From NCBI GenBank assembly GCA_037137375.1, contig JBAXKJ010000001.1, forward strand, positions 124,001-188,000: a stretch of DNA of 64,000 nt. The letters are read 5' to 3'. Below the pieces are notes generated by a model, which made no database searches, was not told the DNA's origin, and saw only the letters and a program-made list of their open reading frames with translations. This DNA is from CAINVV01 sp037137375 (GTDB lineage Bacteria > Bacteroidota > Bacteroidia > Bacteroidales > Prolixibacteraceae). Positions within the stretch are counted from its first letter, which is position 1, and every line of letters begins with the position of its first letter. Shown one piece after another: positions 8,676 to 17,121 of this stretch. The position numbers were made by a program, and so were the translations under genes.

Positions 8676-9108
8676 ATACTATTTTCTTTACTTTCTCATC
8701 AGAAAGAGGGTCAGAAACAGCAGTATGAAGGTCGGAGGGGAAAAAAATGACGAACATTCCTGGTAAGAGACGGGAAAAAGAAGCAATGCAATTGTAAAAA
8801 GCACAGTCAATTTCTTCGTTGTATTCATCCAGTACTGGCTGATTATCAAGGATTTCGTGGCCCATCAGTTCTGAGCCTGAAACCCAATACTGAAGGTCTA
8901 TAAAACGACGGTGACCCTCCAGTCTGCACTCATTCGTATTGCTGTTTTTTGACTCAGAGACAATCATAACGAGACGTTTTCCATCTATTTCGTATCTGCC
9001 TCGCTGAACTTCGGACAAATCATTATTCTGTATATATCGCAATGTTTCTGCAATCCCTTTCCCAATGCTCAGGTACCGATCCGAATTTTTTATTGTGTCA
9101 AGAATCAT
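8653..9108 (-). CDS. YhcH/YjgK/YiaL family protein (DUF386)
   Basis: A 151-residue cytoplasmic protein of the cupin-like YhcH/YjgK/YiaL family, also known as the EbgC (beta-galactosidase subunit beta) group. It shows the family landmarks: MILDTIKNSDRY at the start, GRYEIDG in the middle, EGHRRFIDLQYWVSG (which contains metal-binding-type residues) and LLPGMFVIFFPSDLHTA near the end, where the conserved His is a candidate metal ligand. Members are thought to act on sugars or sialic acid intermediates, possibly as anomerases, but the reaction is generally not settled. It stands alone, convergent with the ABC ATPase gene (23-bp overlap) and divergent from the EamA gene. Confidence 0.88.
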   Translation of the reverse strand: MILDTIKNSDRYLSIGKGIAETLRYIQNNDLSEVQRGRYEIDGKRLVMIVSESKNSNTNECRLEGHRRFIDLQYWVSGSELMGHEILDNQPVLDEYNEEIDCAFYNCIASFSRLLPGMFVIFFPSDLHTAVSDPLSDEKVKKIVFKIAVED

Positions 9109-9146
9109 AATTACAATGTAAGTTTAATTGAACTATTCATTCAGCA

Positions 9147-9154
9147 CAAATATA
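9147..9154 (-). promoter_or_regulatory. Candidate -7 element for the YhcH-type gene
   Basis: On the minus strand this reads TATATTTG, an exact TAnnTTTG. It lies about 39 nt upstream of the ATG at 9108. I see no good -33 TTG at the expected distance, so support is from the -7 box alone. Confidence 0.35.
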
Positions 9155-9202
9155 CTGCGTTATCCTTTAACTTACTACTTTTACAACAAATTTTGTATCG
9201 TT

Positions 9203-10111
9203 TTGGGCAAGGATTTATACTATACTTACGTTAAATTGCATGTGATCGTGCTGATCTTTGGTTTCACTGCCATTCTTGGTAAGCTGATTACCTTGCCGGC
9301 ACTTGAATTGGTTTGGTACCGGATGCTGATCGCCGTCCTAACTTTTTATATTTATTTGAAGATTACCAGGGAAAATCTGGCCGTTTCCCGTGCTGTTTTG
9401 TTAAAACTACTTGGAGTTGGGGTGATTATTGCCGTGCATTGGGTCACCTTCTATGGGGCGATCAAACTATCAAATGTGTCTGTCGCATTAGGTTGTTTTG
9501 CTACTACTGCTCTGTTTACTAGTTTTTTAGAGCCATTGTTTTATCGAAAAAGAATAATTTTGGCTGAGGTGCTGATTGGACTGATTATCATCATCGGACT
9601 CTATCTGATCTTCCGGTTCGAGACCCGCTACCTGGCCGGTATTCTAGTCGCATTGCTTTCCGCTTTTCTTGCAGGGCTGTTTTCTGTCCTGAACAAAAAA
9701 CTGGTAGCCAATCACCGGGCCGTCAAGATCAGTTTCTACGAGATGATAGGTGGGGTAATCGCGCTTTCAATCTTTCTCGCGCTCTCTGGAAAAGGGACGA
9801 GTGTGCCGTTCTTATTCCCTACGTGGACGGATCTTTTTTACCTGATACTGCTGGGTACTGTCTGCACTGCCTTCGCGCATACTGTACAGGTTGATGTAAT
9901 GCAACATCTTACTGCATATATAGTTACGTTAACCATAAACCTCGAGCCGGTCTATGGCATTATCCTGGCATTCTTTATTTTTGGGGAGACAGAAAGGATG
10001 ACGGCAGGTTTTTACATCGGTACCCTGATCATACTCCTGTCTGTCATCGGTTTCCCGATTATGCAACATTATCTGTTTAAAAGAAAGCGTAGGATCAGTC
10101 AAACTGATTGA
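9203..10111 (+). CDS. EamA/DMT-superfamily transporter
   Basis: An inner-membrane protein with about ten transmembrane helices in two EamA repeats, typical of drug/metabolite transporters that export amino acids or other small metabolites. The first repeat begins at LHVIVLIFGFTAILGKLI and contains HWVTFYGAIKLSNVSVA; the second ends with LEPVYGIILAFFIFGE, a classic EamA motif. The start is uncertain. No ATG exists at the expected place; the frame is open upstream to a TTG at 9128, and another TTG lies at 9203. I prefer 9203 because the family normally begins only a few residues before the first helix. The substrate is unknown. The last 17 bp overlap the convergent hypothetical gene. Confidence 0.83.
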   Translation: MGKDLYYTYVKLHVIVLIFGFTAILGKLITLPALELVWYRMLIAVLTFYIYLKITRENLAVSRAVLLKLLGVGVIIAVHWVTFYGAIKLSNVSVALGCFATTALFTSFLEPLFYRKRIILAEVLIGLIIIIGLYLIFRFETRYLAGILVALLSAFLAGLFSVLNKKLVANHRAVKISFYEMIGGVIALSIFLALSGKGTSVPFLFPTWTDLFYLILLGTVCTAFAHTVQVDVMQHLTAYIVTLTINLEPVYGIILAFFIFGETERMTAGFYIGTLIILLSVIGFPIMQHYLFKRKRRISQTD

Positions 10112-10607
10112 TTACACCCTTGTCCAGCAAATCAGTTTCAATATTCAGGTCACTTTCCAGGAAGTCGTCCATCTCATCTTCCGTAGCGAATTCGGCAACA
10201 AGCCCATTGTAGACAACGGTCCAGAGATCCGGAGCATGCAAAATTTTTAATCCGGGTAATTCCGAACTGAAATCCTTCACAGGAAAGCCAGGTTTGAGGC
10301 CTTCTTCCTCCTCCATCAACTGGAGGTACCGGCAGAAATAATCAGCCGCAGGAAACAGTTCGTCCTGGATATCCTCTTCTTCAGCCCGGTCATAAGTTTC
10401 GACGACGTTCAGGCGATAAGTATCCATAATGCCTTCTGTATTAACATATAATGCATCGGCAAAGGATTTCTCCGGTCTATTTTCGATTTCTGTAAAGGGT
10501 ATCGGGGTCACCTGCGCAAGAAATCTGGGGCGGTGGGAGTGAAGGATCATTTCGGCAGGTTCTTCCTGGAGGGGATCGCTGCAGATCAAAAATTTTGGTG
10601 TCTTCAT
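10095..10607 (-). CDS. Conserved hypothetical acidic protein
   Basis: A 170-residue soluble protein starting at MKTPKFLICSDP (an upstream in-frame ATG at 10634 would add nine residues, but the later start gives a more natural N-terminus). It has no signal peptide and no membrane segment. The sequence is rich in Asp and Glu, especially in the middle (DRAEEEDIQDELF) and near the end (EDEMDDFLESD). I do not recognise a domain. Its codon use and composition look like those of its neighbours, and it reads as a genuine gene that I associate with Bacteroidota generally. It converges on the EamA gene with a 17-bp overlap. Confidence 0.75.
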   Translation of the reverse strand: MKTPKFLICSDPLQEEPAEMILHSHRPRFLAQVTPIPFTEIENRPEKSFADALYVNTEGIMDTYRLNVVETYDRAEEEDIQDELFPAADYFCRYLQLMEEEEGLKPGFPVKDFSSELPGLKILHAPDLWTVVYNGLVAEFATEDEMDDFLESDLNIETDLLDKGVINQFD

Positions 10608-10767
10608 GGGTGGGAATTTTGCACTAAAGTACAAAAAAAGTTTGCTTCGCTGGTTTGAAAATATGCCTGAAATAATGTAACTTGTATATTATTGCATATT
10701 ATCTTCACTTTGTTAATCGAACCACATACCCCGAAGACAAATTGGATACAAGTAGGCCGATTAATAG

Positions 10768-10775
10768 TAGTTTTG
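10768..10775 (+). promoter_or_regulatory. Candidate -7 element for the 486-residue hypothetical gene
   Basis: TAGTTTTG matches TAnnTTTG exactly. An ATTG sits at 10741-10744, 23 bp upstream, slightly farther than usual. Transcription would begin only a few bases before the ATG at 10789. Confidence 0.4.
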
Positions 10776-10788
10776 TAGAATTCTTTCC

Positions 10789-12249
10789 ATGATGATACCC
10801 GATATTTTCTTTTTTAACCCAACTTGTGAGTCGGCAATTGCCAATGGATCGCCTTATTATACACCGCCTGCAAGATTACGTCAGTTTGAGTCTGATTTGG
10901 GGTACCTTCCTGCCTGGTTGGGCGAAGAAAAAGATTTGGTTTTAGTTCAAGGGGAGATCGACCAGGTTTATATTAAGAAGATGAGACAATTGGGATTCTG
11001 TCTCCCGGAGGTTGTTCCTCTCTTGCAGGCACTTTCTGATGATGCCTGGATCAGTAGTCCAAAAGGTTGGCTCAGACCATGGGGCAGGAGTCCTGCCATG
11101 TATCATCTGTTCAGGAATTTGATCCCTAATTGTAATGAGGCATTCAGGCAATCCCCGGTAGTGAATTGGAAACCGGAACACAAGGAGATGTATAGCCGAA
11201 TGACTGCCCTGGAATTATTGGAGAAATTATTGAAAGTTCATCAACATGACTGGCTGCCGGATCCTTCCGGATTACCTGTTATCTGCCATTCGCTGGAAAC
11301 TGTTCATCAGGAAATTTACCGCCTGATTTACCCTTCACCAGGCTCAGGGATCAAGTCAGTCATCTTTTCAGGATCTCGCCAGCCACTCCACAAACAATTG
11401 CCATATCCCCAACAGCTTCCACTTCTTCAACAATTGCGCCTTCTACGATCCTTTCTCCAACATGATCCGGATTTCCCTATTTCTCCATTTTCAAATATTC
11501 AAATTTCCCAATCTCCCAATTCTCCTAATTCCTCCAAATTTTCTAAGGCAGTAGTCAAGATGCCGTGGAGTTCCTCAGGCCGTGGTCTGCTCCTGTTCCC
11601 TAATCCGGATTCTGCCAAAAAGAATGATGAAGTCCTTTCGGGGATGCTCCGCCAACAGGGATTTGTGACGATTGAGCCCTGGCATGATAAAATAATCGAT
11701 ATTTCCTATCAGTTTGAAGCATCAGCAGGCAAGATTATTTATAAAGGACGAACTTTTCTGGAGAATGATCCAAAGGGGAGATATGTCAGGAATTATTTGA
11801 CAGAAGATATTGAAATACAACAAGATGTAAAATTATTTCTTGAGGCACACGAATCAGCTGTTGTTGCTATTTTGGAAGAATCTCTATCCCAAAGCAATTA
11901 TTCTACCCAGTATGAAGGCTGGATCGGTGTGGATGCCATCATCTACCGTGACGAAAATAGCGTCCTGAAATTTCATCCGATGTTGGAGATCAACGGCAGA
12001 TTCACCATGGGTGCCATTGCTCTGAAGATGAGGAATTACCTGGCCGAAGGCTCCACCGGATTCCTCGAGATTTTCTATTCAAAAACCGGTAATTTTCAAT
12101 CTTTCTGCCTTAAGAAGGAGTTGGAAAAGCCTTTGATGATGAAAGATCACAAAATACTAAGTGGCTTTCTACCGCTCACACCACCTTCACCAAATCACCA
12201 TTTTGGCGCTTTTGTGGAGGTTAAACCTCCTCTTCCGAACTGCTCTTAA
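10789..12249 (+). CDS. Conserved hypothetical, possibly ATP-grasp-like, with an inserted low-complexity tract
   Basis: A 486-residue cytoplasmic protein. The start MIPDIFFFNPTCESAIANG is distinctive, and a second half with KMPWSSSGRGLLLF followed by FHPMLEINGRFTMGAIAL recalls ATP-grasp enzymes, which use a Lys on one strand and a Glu-x-Asn pair to bind Mg-ATP. I cannot name a substrate. Residues about 195-250 are an odd low-complexity stretch rich in Pro, Gln, Leu and Ser. The DNA beneath its second half (11471-11546) is a decayed simple repeat of TTTCC/AATTCTCC units like those seen in intergenic spacers, so the reading frame has probably absorbed a repeat expansion. The C-terminus overlaps the convergent ThrE gene by 29 bp. 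Confidence 0.7.
   Translation: MMIPDIFFFNPTCESAIANGSPYYTPPARLRQFESDLGYLPAWLGEEKDLVLVQGEIDQVYIKKMRQLGFCLPEVVPLLQALSDDAWISSPKGWLRPWGRSPAMYHLFRNLIPNCNEAFRQSPVVNWKPEHKEMYSRMTALELLEKLLKVHQHDWLPDPSGLPVICHSLETVHQEIYRLIYPSPGSGIKSVIFSGSRQPLHKQLPYPQQLPLLQQLRLLRSFLQHDPDFPISPFSNIQISQSPNSPNSSKFSKAVVKMPWSSSGRGLLLFPNPDSAKKNDEVLSGMLRQQGFVTIEPWHDKIIDISYQFEASAGKIIYKGRTFLENDPKGRYVRNYLTEDIEIQQDVKLFLEAHESAVVAILEESLSQSNYSTQYEGWIGVDAIIYRDENSVLKFHPMLEINGRFTMGAIALKMRNYLAEGSTGFLEIFYSKTGNFQSFCLKKELEKPLMMKDHKILSGFLPLTPPSPNHHFGAFVEVKPPLPNCS
11471..11546. repeat. Degenerate simple repeat inside a coding sequence
   Basis: The tract runs through variants of TTTCTCC, TTTTCAAA, AATTTCCCAA, TCTCCCAA and TTCTCCTAA with almost no G on this strand. 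It stays in frame and encodes a Ser/Pro/Asn-rich linker. A similar pyrimidine-rich tract lies between genes at 28193-28222. Confidence 0.6.
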
Positions 12250-12721
12250 TCCGCTTGAAAGTATCCTTCCGGGTTATCAGCATTGGAATGGCGACACCGG
12301 CAGATAAAGCAATCAGAATAAATAATGCCTTCAATCCGTTGTTGGTCGTCTCAGCAAGGGTCTTGATATAGGTATCCGAGTTGATGGAGGTATTGGCCAA
12401 TTCCATGCAACCAAGCATCATCCGGTAGGCAAAGGCCCCGGGTACCATAGGAATGACAGCCGGAGTAGAGAACACCAGAGGAGGTGCCTGCTTGTTATGT
12501 GCCGCGTAAATACTGAGGAAGCCGATCAGGGTAGCTCCACCCAGCGAAGCCAGGGCGATGTTCACATCCAGACCTAGCAAGAAAAATTTTGCTAGTCCAC
12601 CCAAGGCACCCATGGCCCAAATAACCATTAATGTTCGTTGAGGCACGTTGAAAAGGATGGCGAATCCCATCGCGGCGAACCCGGCCCAGAAACCTTTTAT
12701 CAAAATTGCTATCCAGTCCAT
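12221..12721 (-). CDS. Threonine/serine exporter family protein, small subunit (ThrE_2 type)
   Basis: A 166-residue membrane protein with about five helices, matching the C-terminal half of ThrE (PF12821/DUF3815 type). Recognisable stretches are GFAAMGFAILFNVP near the N-terminus and STPAVIPMVPGAFAYRMMLG in the middle. In Bacteroidota and Firmicutes ThrE is commonly split into a small and a large gene, as here; the large partner starts 4 bp upstream. Together they are expected to export threonine and serine. It is the last gene of a three-gene minus-strand operon and its tail overlaps the convergent 486-residue gene. Confidence 0.87.
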   Translation of the reverse strand: MDWIAILIKGFWAGFAAMGFAILFNVPQRTLMVIWAMGALGGLAKFFLLGLDVNIALASLGGATLIGFLSIYAAHNKQAPPLVFSTPAVIPMVPGAFAYRMMLGCMELANTSINSDTYIKTLAETTNNGLKALFILIALSAGVAIPMLITRKDTFKRIKSSSEEEV

Positions 12722-12725
12722 TGGG

Positions 12726-13493
12726 TTAAATGTTTAAGAGATATTTCGCGCACAGGAGTCCGAGTGCGATAGCCAGCGCAATGATTAATCCGTGTATTCC
12801 GCGCACAATGCCGTTCAGGATGTTTCCGTCAATCATGTCGGTAAAGGAATTGATCAGGGGAACCCCCGGTACCAAAAACAAAACGGAAGTAGCAAAAGCA
12901 ACTTCCGGCGAGCTGCCGATTCCCATTTTTACAGAGAGTCCCGAAAGGATGGAGGCGGTGAAGGAAGCAAAAATAATCGACACATAAGGATTGAATCTTT
13001 TTTTAATGGCCTCCTGCCGGACGAACAATCCGACAAAAGTGGCGATAAAGGCGACCAGCAATTCATAACTTTTACCACCAAAAAGTGCGCAGAAAGAGGT
13101 TCCAGCCAGCGCAACGGATGATAATGTTACCAGCCGGGGATAATGGGGAAGGGCAACCAGCCGGGCAATTTCGGTGTTAATCTCCGGGATATCCCAATGA
13201 TCTTCAACAACTTTCCAGCTCATTTTGCTGATACCCGACACCATGCGGAAATTGACCCCGTGGGGAGAGGTCCGCTTCAGGCTTGCGATAAAATGGTCTG
13301 TCTCCTCATCAATGACCTTGAGCATCAAAGATCTGTTGGTGATCATGAGTTCAATGTTGTAGCCCAGTGCATCCGCAATCCGGTTAACTGTTGTCCGGAC
13401 CCTGCCTGTACTGGCACCTGAACTCATCAGTAAGGTTCCTACGTTGAGCAACATCGCCTCGGCTTCTTTAACTCTGATTAATGATTTGTCCAT
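12726..13493 (-). CDS. Threonine/serine exporter family protein, large subunit (ThrE, DUF1212)
   Basis: A 255-residue protein of PF06738 type. The soluble N-terminal half carries ML-NVGTLLMSSGASTGRVR and LMITNRSLMLKV, the hydrolase-like cytosolic part of ThrE. The C-terminal half has about five membrane helices and the motif LVPGVPLINSFTDMIDGN, which is highly conserved in this family. It should pair with the small subunit encoded 4 bp downstream to export threonine/serine. It begins 6 bp after the SanA-like gene, so all three are likely one transcript. Confidence 0.88.
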   Translation of the reverse strand: MDKSLIRVKEAEAMLLNVGTLLMSSGASTGRVRTTVNRIADALGYNIELMITNRSLMLKVIDEETDHFIASLKRTSPHGVNFRMVSGISKMSWKVVEDHWDIPEINTEIARLVALPHYPRLVTLSSVALAGTSFCALFGGKSYELLVAFIATFVGLFVRQEAIKKRFNPYVSIIFASFTASILSGLSVKMGIGSSPEVAFATSVLFLVPGVPLINSFTDMIDGNILNGIVRGIHGLIIALAIALGLLCAKYLLNI

Positions 13494-13499
13494 AATTAT

Positions 13500-14201
13500 T
13501 TAATCAGGGATAACAATTTTCTCTCCTAAAAAATGCGGCTGTGTGCCTGTGAGCAGATCGTAAGCCAATAATACTCTGGCGCCTATTTCTCTGATAATGA
13601 CTTTTATAGAAGGTCTTCCGCTTACATCTCCCGCATTGAAGGCAATCACTTCCAGTCCCCTTTCGCGTCCAAGAAATACCGCTCTGTGGTTGTGAAAAGG
13701 CTGGGAGATGATGGTAAATTGGTGCTGTCCAAAAACCATGAAACACCTCACAACTGAGTCAAGGGTGCGGAAACCAGCGTAATCGAGGAAGATTCGCTCC
13801 GAAGGAATTCCTGCCACTACCAAGTCATTGTACATGGAGACAGGCTCATTGTAGCTGCGGTATTTATTGTCGCCGCTAACGATTATATAATCGATTTTTT
13901 TATTTTTGAATAGCAGCACGGCCGACTTAATCCTATAGTTATAATAAAGGTTCTCCTTGCCTGCACTAATATATTTATTGGTGCCCAGCACCACAGCACA
14001 ATGGTTGTGCGGGATGGCATTCACCGAATTATAAGAGTACTGCTTTCCTGTTTTCGTTACTTCCAGGTTGATCCGTATCACGAAAAGAAACAATGCCAGC
14101 CAAAGAAAGCCGAGAAACATGGAAAAGCCAATCAACCATTTTCGTAACATGCGAAACTGTTTATATTTCTTTCTAAAAATAGCATTTTTTTTTGAAGCCA
14201 T
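13500..14201 (-). CDS. SanA/YdcF-like DUF218 (ElyC-type) membrane-anchored protein
   Basis: A 233-residue protein with a basic N-terminus and one membrane helix (about residues 20-45), then a DUF218 domain facing the periplasm. The domain shows CAVVLGTNKY (first strand and Gly turn), YNYRIKSAVLLF, DYIIVSGDN, the segment EPVSMYNDLVVAGIP, and FTIISQPFHNHRAVFL, all typical of SanA (vancomycin high-temperature exclusion protein). SanA-type proteins influence envelope permeability and cell-wall precursor handling; the exact reaction is unknown. It is the first gene of the operon with the two ThrE genes, and is divergent from the CBM9-like gene (41-bp gap). Confidence 0.86.
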   Translation of the reverse strand: MASKKNAIFRKKYKQFRMLRKWLIGFSMFLGFLWLALFLFVIRINLEVTKTGKQYSYNSVNAIPHNHCAVVLGTNKYISAGKENLYYNYRIKSAVLLFKNKKIDYIIVSGDNKYRSYNEPVSMYNDLVVAGIPSERIFLDYAGFRTLDSVVRCFMVFGQHQFTIISQPFHNHRAVFLGRERGLEVIAFNAGDVSGRPSIKVIIREIGARVLLAYDLLTGTQPHFLGEKIVIPD

Positions 14202-14242
14202 TTTGAATTAATATTACTCTCACAATCATCAAAGGATAGCAT

Positions 14243-14905
14243 ATGGCTTTTCCCGGTACAGAAAAATTACTGATTCCCTTCATTGGAGATCCATTTTTGG
14301 AAGTCAATATGCAGGTGGCGATCCAGGTAAAATCCAGGGGAACACTGGCAGTAATCGATAAAATTAATTGGGTGGACTATCCTTACTGTCCTGGTGTTGA
14401 ATTGTTTATTGGATATTCCATAACCCACTTATGGCTGTGTTATGAGGTAAGTAATGATCATTTCAGAGTCAAGGCAGTCAACGACCAGGATGCAGTTTGG
14501 GAGGATTCCTGCGTGGAATTTTTCATGACTTCAGAAAACAACCCGAAGGAAGCAGAAACTTCTTACAGGAATTTCGAGTTCAACCCCCGGGGGATTTGTC
14601 TGTCGGCCTTTGGCAGTAAGCAAAAGCGGGAGTTTCTTTCCCCCGTTGAGATGCAACAGATTCGGCGGTTTCCTGGTAAGGAAATGATTGGCCTGAAGGA
14701 AGGGGACCCATTCGATTGGCAGTTAACGGTCGCCGTTCCATTGACCATTCTGCACCTCGTACCCGGAAGCACCTTCAGGGCAAACTTCTATAAATGTGGA
14801 GACCTTACCCTGAAACCCCATTTTCTGTCCTGGAACAGAATTGATTCGGCTGAACCGGATTTTCATCTGCCGGATTTTTTTGGTGAAGCGCAATTGATTA
14901 TTTGA
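14243..14905 (+). CDS. CBM9-like (DOMON-type) domain protein
   Basis: A 220-residue protein made almost wholly of one carbohydrate-binding family 9-like beta-sandwich. Signposts are LWLCYEVSNDHFRVKA, the segment VWEDSCVEFFMTSEN (the family's conserved acidic/Phe stretch) and FDWQLTVAVPLTIL, then the late FRANFYKCGD. There is no signal peptide and no catalytic domain, so it appears to be a stand-alone cytoplasmic or unconventionally located binding protein. Related stand-alone proteins in Bacteroidota are described only as carbohydrate-binding family 9-like. The ligand is unknown. It ends 18 bp before the RelA/SpoT gene and may be co-transcribed with it. Confidence 0.8.
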   Translation: MAFPGTEKLLIPFIGDPFLEVNMQVAIQVKSRGTLAVIDKINWVDYPYCPGVELFIGYSITHLWLCYEVSNDHFRVKAVNDQDAVWEDSCVEFFMTSENNPKEAETSYRNFEFNPRGICLSAFGSKQKREFLSPVEMQQIRRFPGKEMIGLKEGDPFDWQLTVAVPLTILHLVPGSTFRANFYKCGDLTLKPHFLSWNRIDSAEPDFHLPDFFGEAQLII

Positions 14906-14923
14906 ACAACTAATTTCACAGCG

Positions 14924-17119
14924 ATGGAAACATCAGGTGTTGAGGCTATTATTGAAAGTTACCGGGCGTTTATGTCCGAATGTAAGACTCAGATTCCGGA
15001 AAAGGATCTTCCGCTCGTTCAACTTGCCATGGACCATGCACTTACCGCACTCGGAAACGCGAAATGGGAAAATGGTGAATTCATTCTCCACCATTCCATT
15101 TCAGTAGCCCGGATTGCTGTAATTGAGCTGGGTCTTTCCACAGACTCACTGATAGCCTGTTTATTGCATAATACATTTAATCAGACCAATCAGCTATTTT
15201 CTGTTTCGGAAATAACGAAGAAATACCGCAACGGCGTGGCTGAAATTCTGGATGGGATTATCAAAATAAATTCGCTCAATACTGAAAATATTGCTGTTCA
15301 AAGCGAGAATTTCAGACGGTTAATGATGGCACTCTCGGGAGACGTAAGGGTAATTTTGATTAAGATCGCCGATCAGTTGCAGGATATGCGTCACCTGGAC
15401 AATCTGCCACCGACACTGCAGCAGCGGATCTCCATCGACTCATGGCATCTGTATGCACCGCTCGCGCACAGGCTGGGTCTATATAAGATCAATTCCGAGT
15501 TGCAGGATCTTTCGCTTAAATACCTTCATCCTGAAGATTACAGGCATATTGTTGAGAAACTGCAGGAAACCAAGACCGAACGAGCCAATTTTGTCTCAGC
15601 ATTCGTCAAACCAATCGAGAAGAAACTGAAGAGCCGCGGATTTGATTTTGAGATGAAAGCCCGGACAAAATCCATCTTTTCCATTTGGAACAAGATGAAG
15701 AAGCAGGAAGTTGATTTTCATGAAGTCTATGACCTTTTTGCCATAAGGATCATCCTGAATTCAAGGCCTGAGAACGAGAAAGCCGAGTGCTGGCAAGTGT
15801 TTTCGGTTGTTACCGAAGAGTATTTGTCCAATCCTGAGAGGTTACGTGACTGGATAACCTTCCCAAAATCCAATGGCTATGAATCCCTGCATACTACTGT
15901 TTTGGGTCCCGATAAGAAATGGGTCGAAGTGCAGATCCGAACCCGGCGCATGGATGATGTGGCCGAAAACGGACTCGCCGCGCACTGGCGTTACAAAGAG
16001 GGCAAGGCGGGGGGTAAGGAACTGGATGAATGGTTGAAAAATATCAGGGAGATCCTGGAAAATCCGGCCATGAGTCCGGCAGATTTCATCGAGGATTTCA
16101 AGGTTAATGTCTATGATGATGAGATCTTTGTCTTTACCCCCAAGGGAGATCTGATCAAACTCAGGGCCGGTTCAACTTTGCTGGATTTTGCCTATGAAAT
16201 TCACTCCCATATCGGGGATCATTGCGTGGGTGGAAAAGTCAACGGGAAATTGGTGACCTTGAAATACCAGCTTAAAAACGGCGATCAGCCTACCGTGGAA
16301 ACTTCCAATAACCAGAAGCCGAAGCTTGACTGGCTCGATTTTGTGGTGACTTCCAAAGCTAAATCACGCATCAAGGCGAGTCTCAATGAAGAGCAGAAAC
16401 GGGAGTCTGAAAATGGAAAGGAGATACTCCGAAGGAAATTTAAAAATTGGAAGTTAGAGCTGAACGATCAGGTTATCCGTGACTTGCTGAAACATTTCAA
16501 GCTAAAACTGGCTTCCGAATTATATTACCAGATTTCAACCGGTAAGATCGATCCGCTGGAGGCGAAAGAGTTAATAACCGTACATGAGGATACATCGCAG
16601 AAGGAGCGGCTCTCTGAGATTCTTGCCCCTACTGAGCTGAAGGAGCTTTCTTTCGATTCGGGCGATGACTTCCTGGTTATCGATAACGACCTGAAAAATG
16701 TCATCTATAAACTGGCTGCCTGCTGCAATCCGATCTTTGGAGATGATATCTTCGGCTTTGTGACGATCCGCGAAGGCATTAAAATTCACCGTAATTCCTG
16801 TCCAAATGCCAAACAAATGGCAGATCGGTATCCTTATCGGTTTATCAGGGCCAAATGGCGCGAGACCGGTAAACGTAATTCTTTCCAGGCAACTATCCGG
16901 GTGGCAGGATCCGACAGGCTGGGGTTGGTGAACGATATGACGATGATTATTTCCAAGGAAGTTGGGGTGCAGATGCGTTCGATCACCATCAACAGCGAAA
17001 CCAGCTCCTTCGAGGGTATCTTGCGGATGTTCGTAAACGATACGCATCATCTCGATTTCCTGATGCAGAAGCTGAAGAATATCAAAGGGGTGGATTCGGT
17101 GACAAGGTCGGATGGGTGA
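14924..17119 (+). CDS. relA: Long RelA/SpoT homologue, (p)ppGpp synthetase with degenerate hydrolase site
   Basis: A 731-residue stringent-response protein. Order: HD domain (about 30-200), synthetase domain (about 235-370), TGS (about 390-455), helical/zinc-finger region with the CC pair (about 600-601) and HRNSCPNA, and a C-terminal ACT domain (about 655-731). In the HD domain the catalytic HDxxED is replaced by HNTFNQ (residues 82-87), and the usual ADRLHNMRT reads ADQLQDMRH (about 149-157), so the metal and substrate ligands are lost and ppGpp hydrolysis is very unlikely. The synthetase keeps KSNGYESLHTTV, VEVQIRT and GLAAHWRYKEG, with an RLRD variant of the RxKD motif. It should make (p)ppGpp at the ribosome, with hydrolysis left to another RSH encoded elsewhere. 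Confidence 0.9.
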   Translation: METSGVEAIIESYRAFMSECKTQIPEKDLPLVQLAMDHALTALGNAKWENGEFILHHSISVARIAVIELGLSTDSLIACLLHNTFNQTNQLFSVSEITKKYRNGVAEILDGIIKINSLNTENIAVQSENFRRLMMALSGDVRVILIKIADQLQDMRHLDNLPPTLQQRISIDSWHLYAPLAHRLGLYKINSELQDLSLKYLHPEDYRHIVEKLQETKTERANFVSAFVKPIEKKLKSRGFDFEMKARTKSIFSIWNKMKKQEVDFHEVYDLFAIRIILNSRPENEKAECWQVFSVVTEEYLSNPERLRDWITFPKSNGYESLHTTVLGPDKKWVEVQIRTRRMDDVAENGLAAHWRYKEGKAGGKELDEWLKNIREILENPAMSPADFIEDFKVNVYDDEIFVFTPKGDLIKLRAGSTLLDFAYEIHSHIGDHCVGGKVNGKLVTLKYQLKNGDQPTVETSNNQKPKLDWLDFVVTSKAKSRIKASLNEEQKRESENGKEILRRKFKNWKLELNDQVIRDLLKHFKLKLASELYYQISTGKIDPLEAKELITVHEDTSQKERLSEILAPTELKELSFDSGDDFLVIDNDLKNVIYKLAACCNPIFGDDIFGFVTIREGIKIHRNSCPNAKQMADRYPYRFIRAKWRETGKRNSFQATIRVAGSDRLGLVNDMTMIISKEVGVQMRSITINSETSSFEGILRMFVNDTHHLDFLMQKLKNIKGVDSVTRSDG

Positions 17120-17121
17120 GG

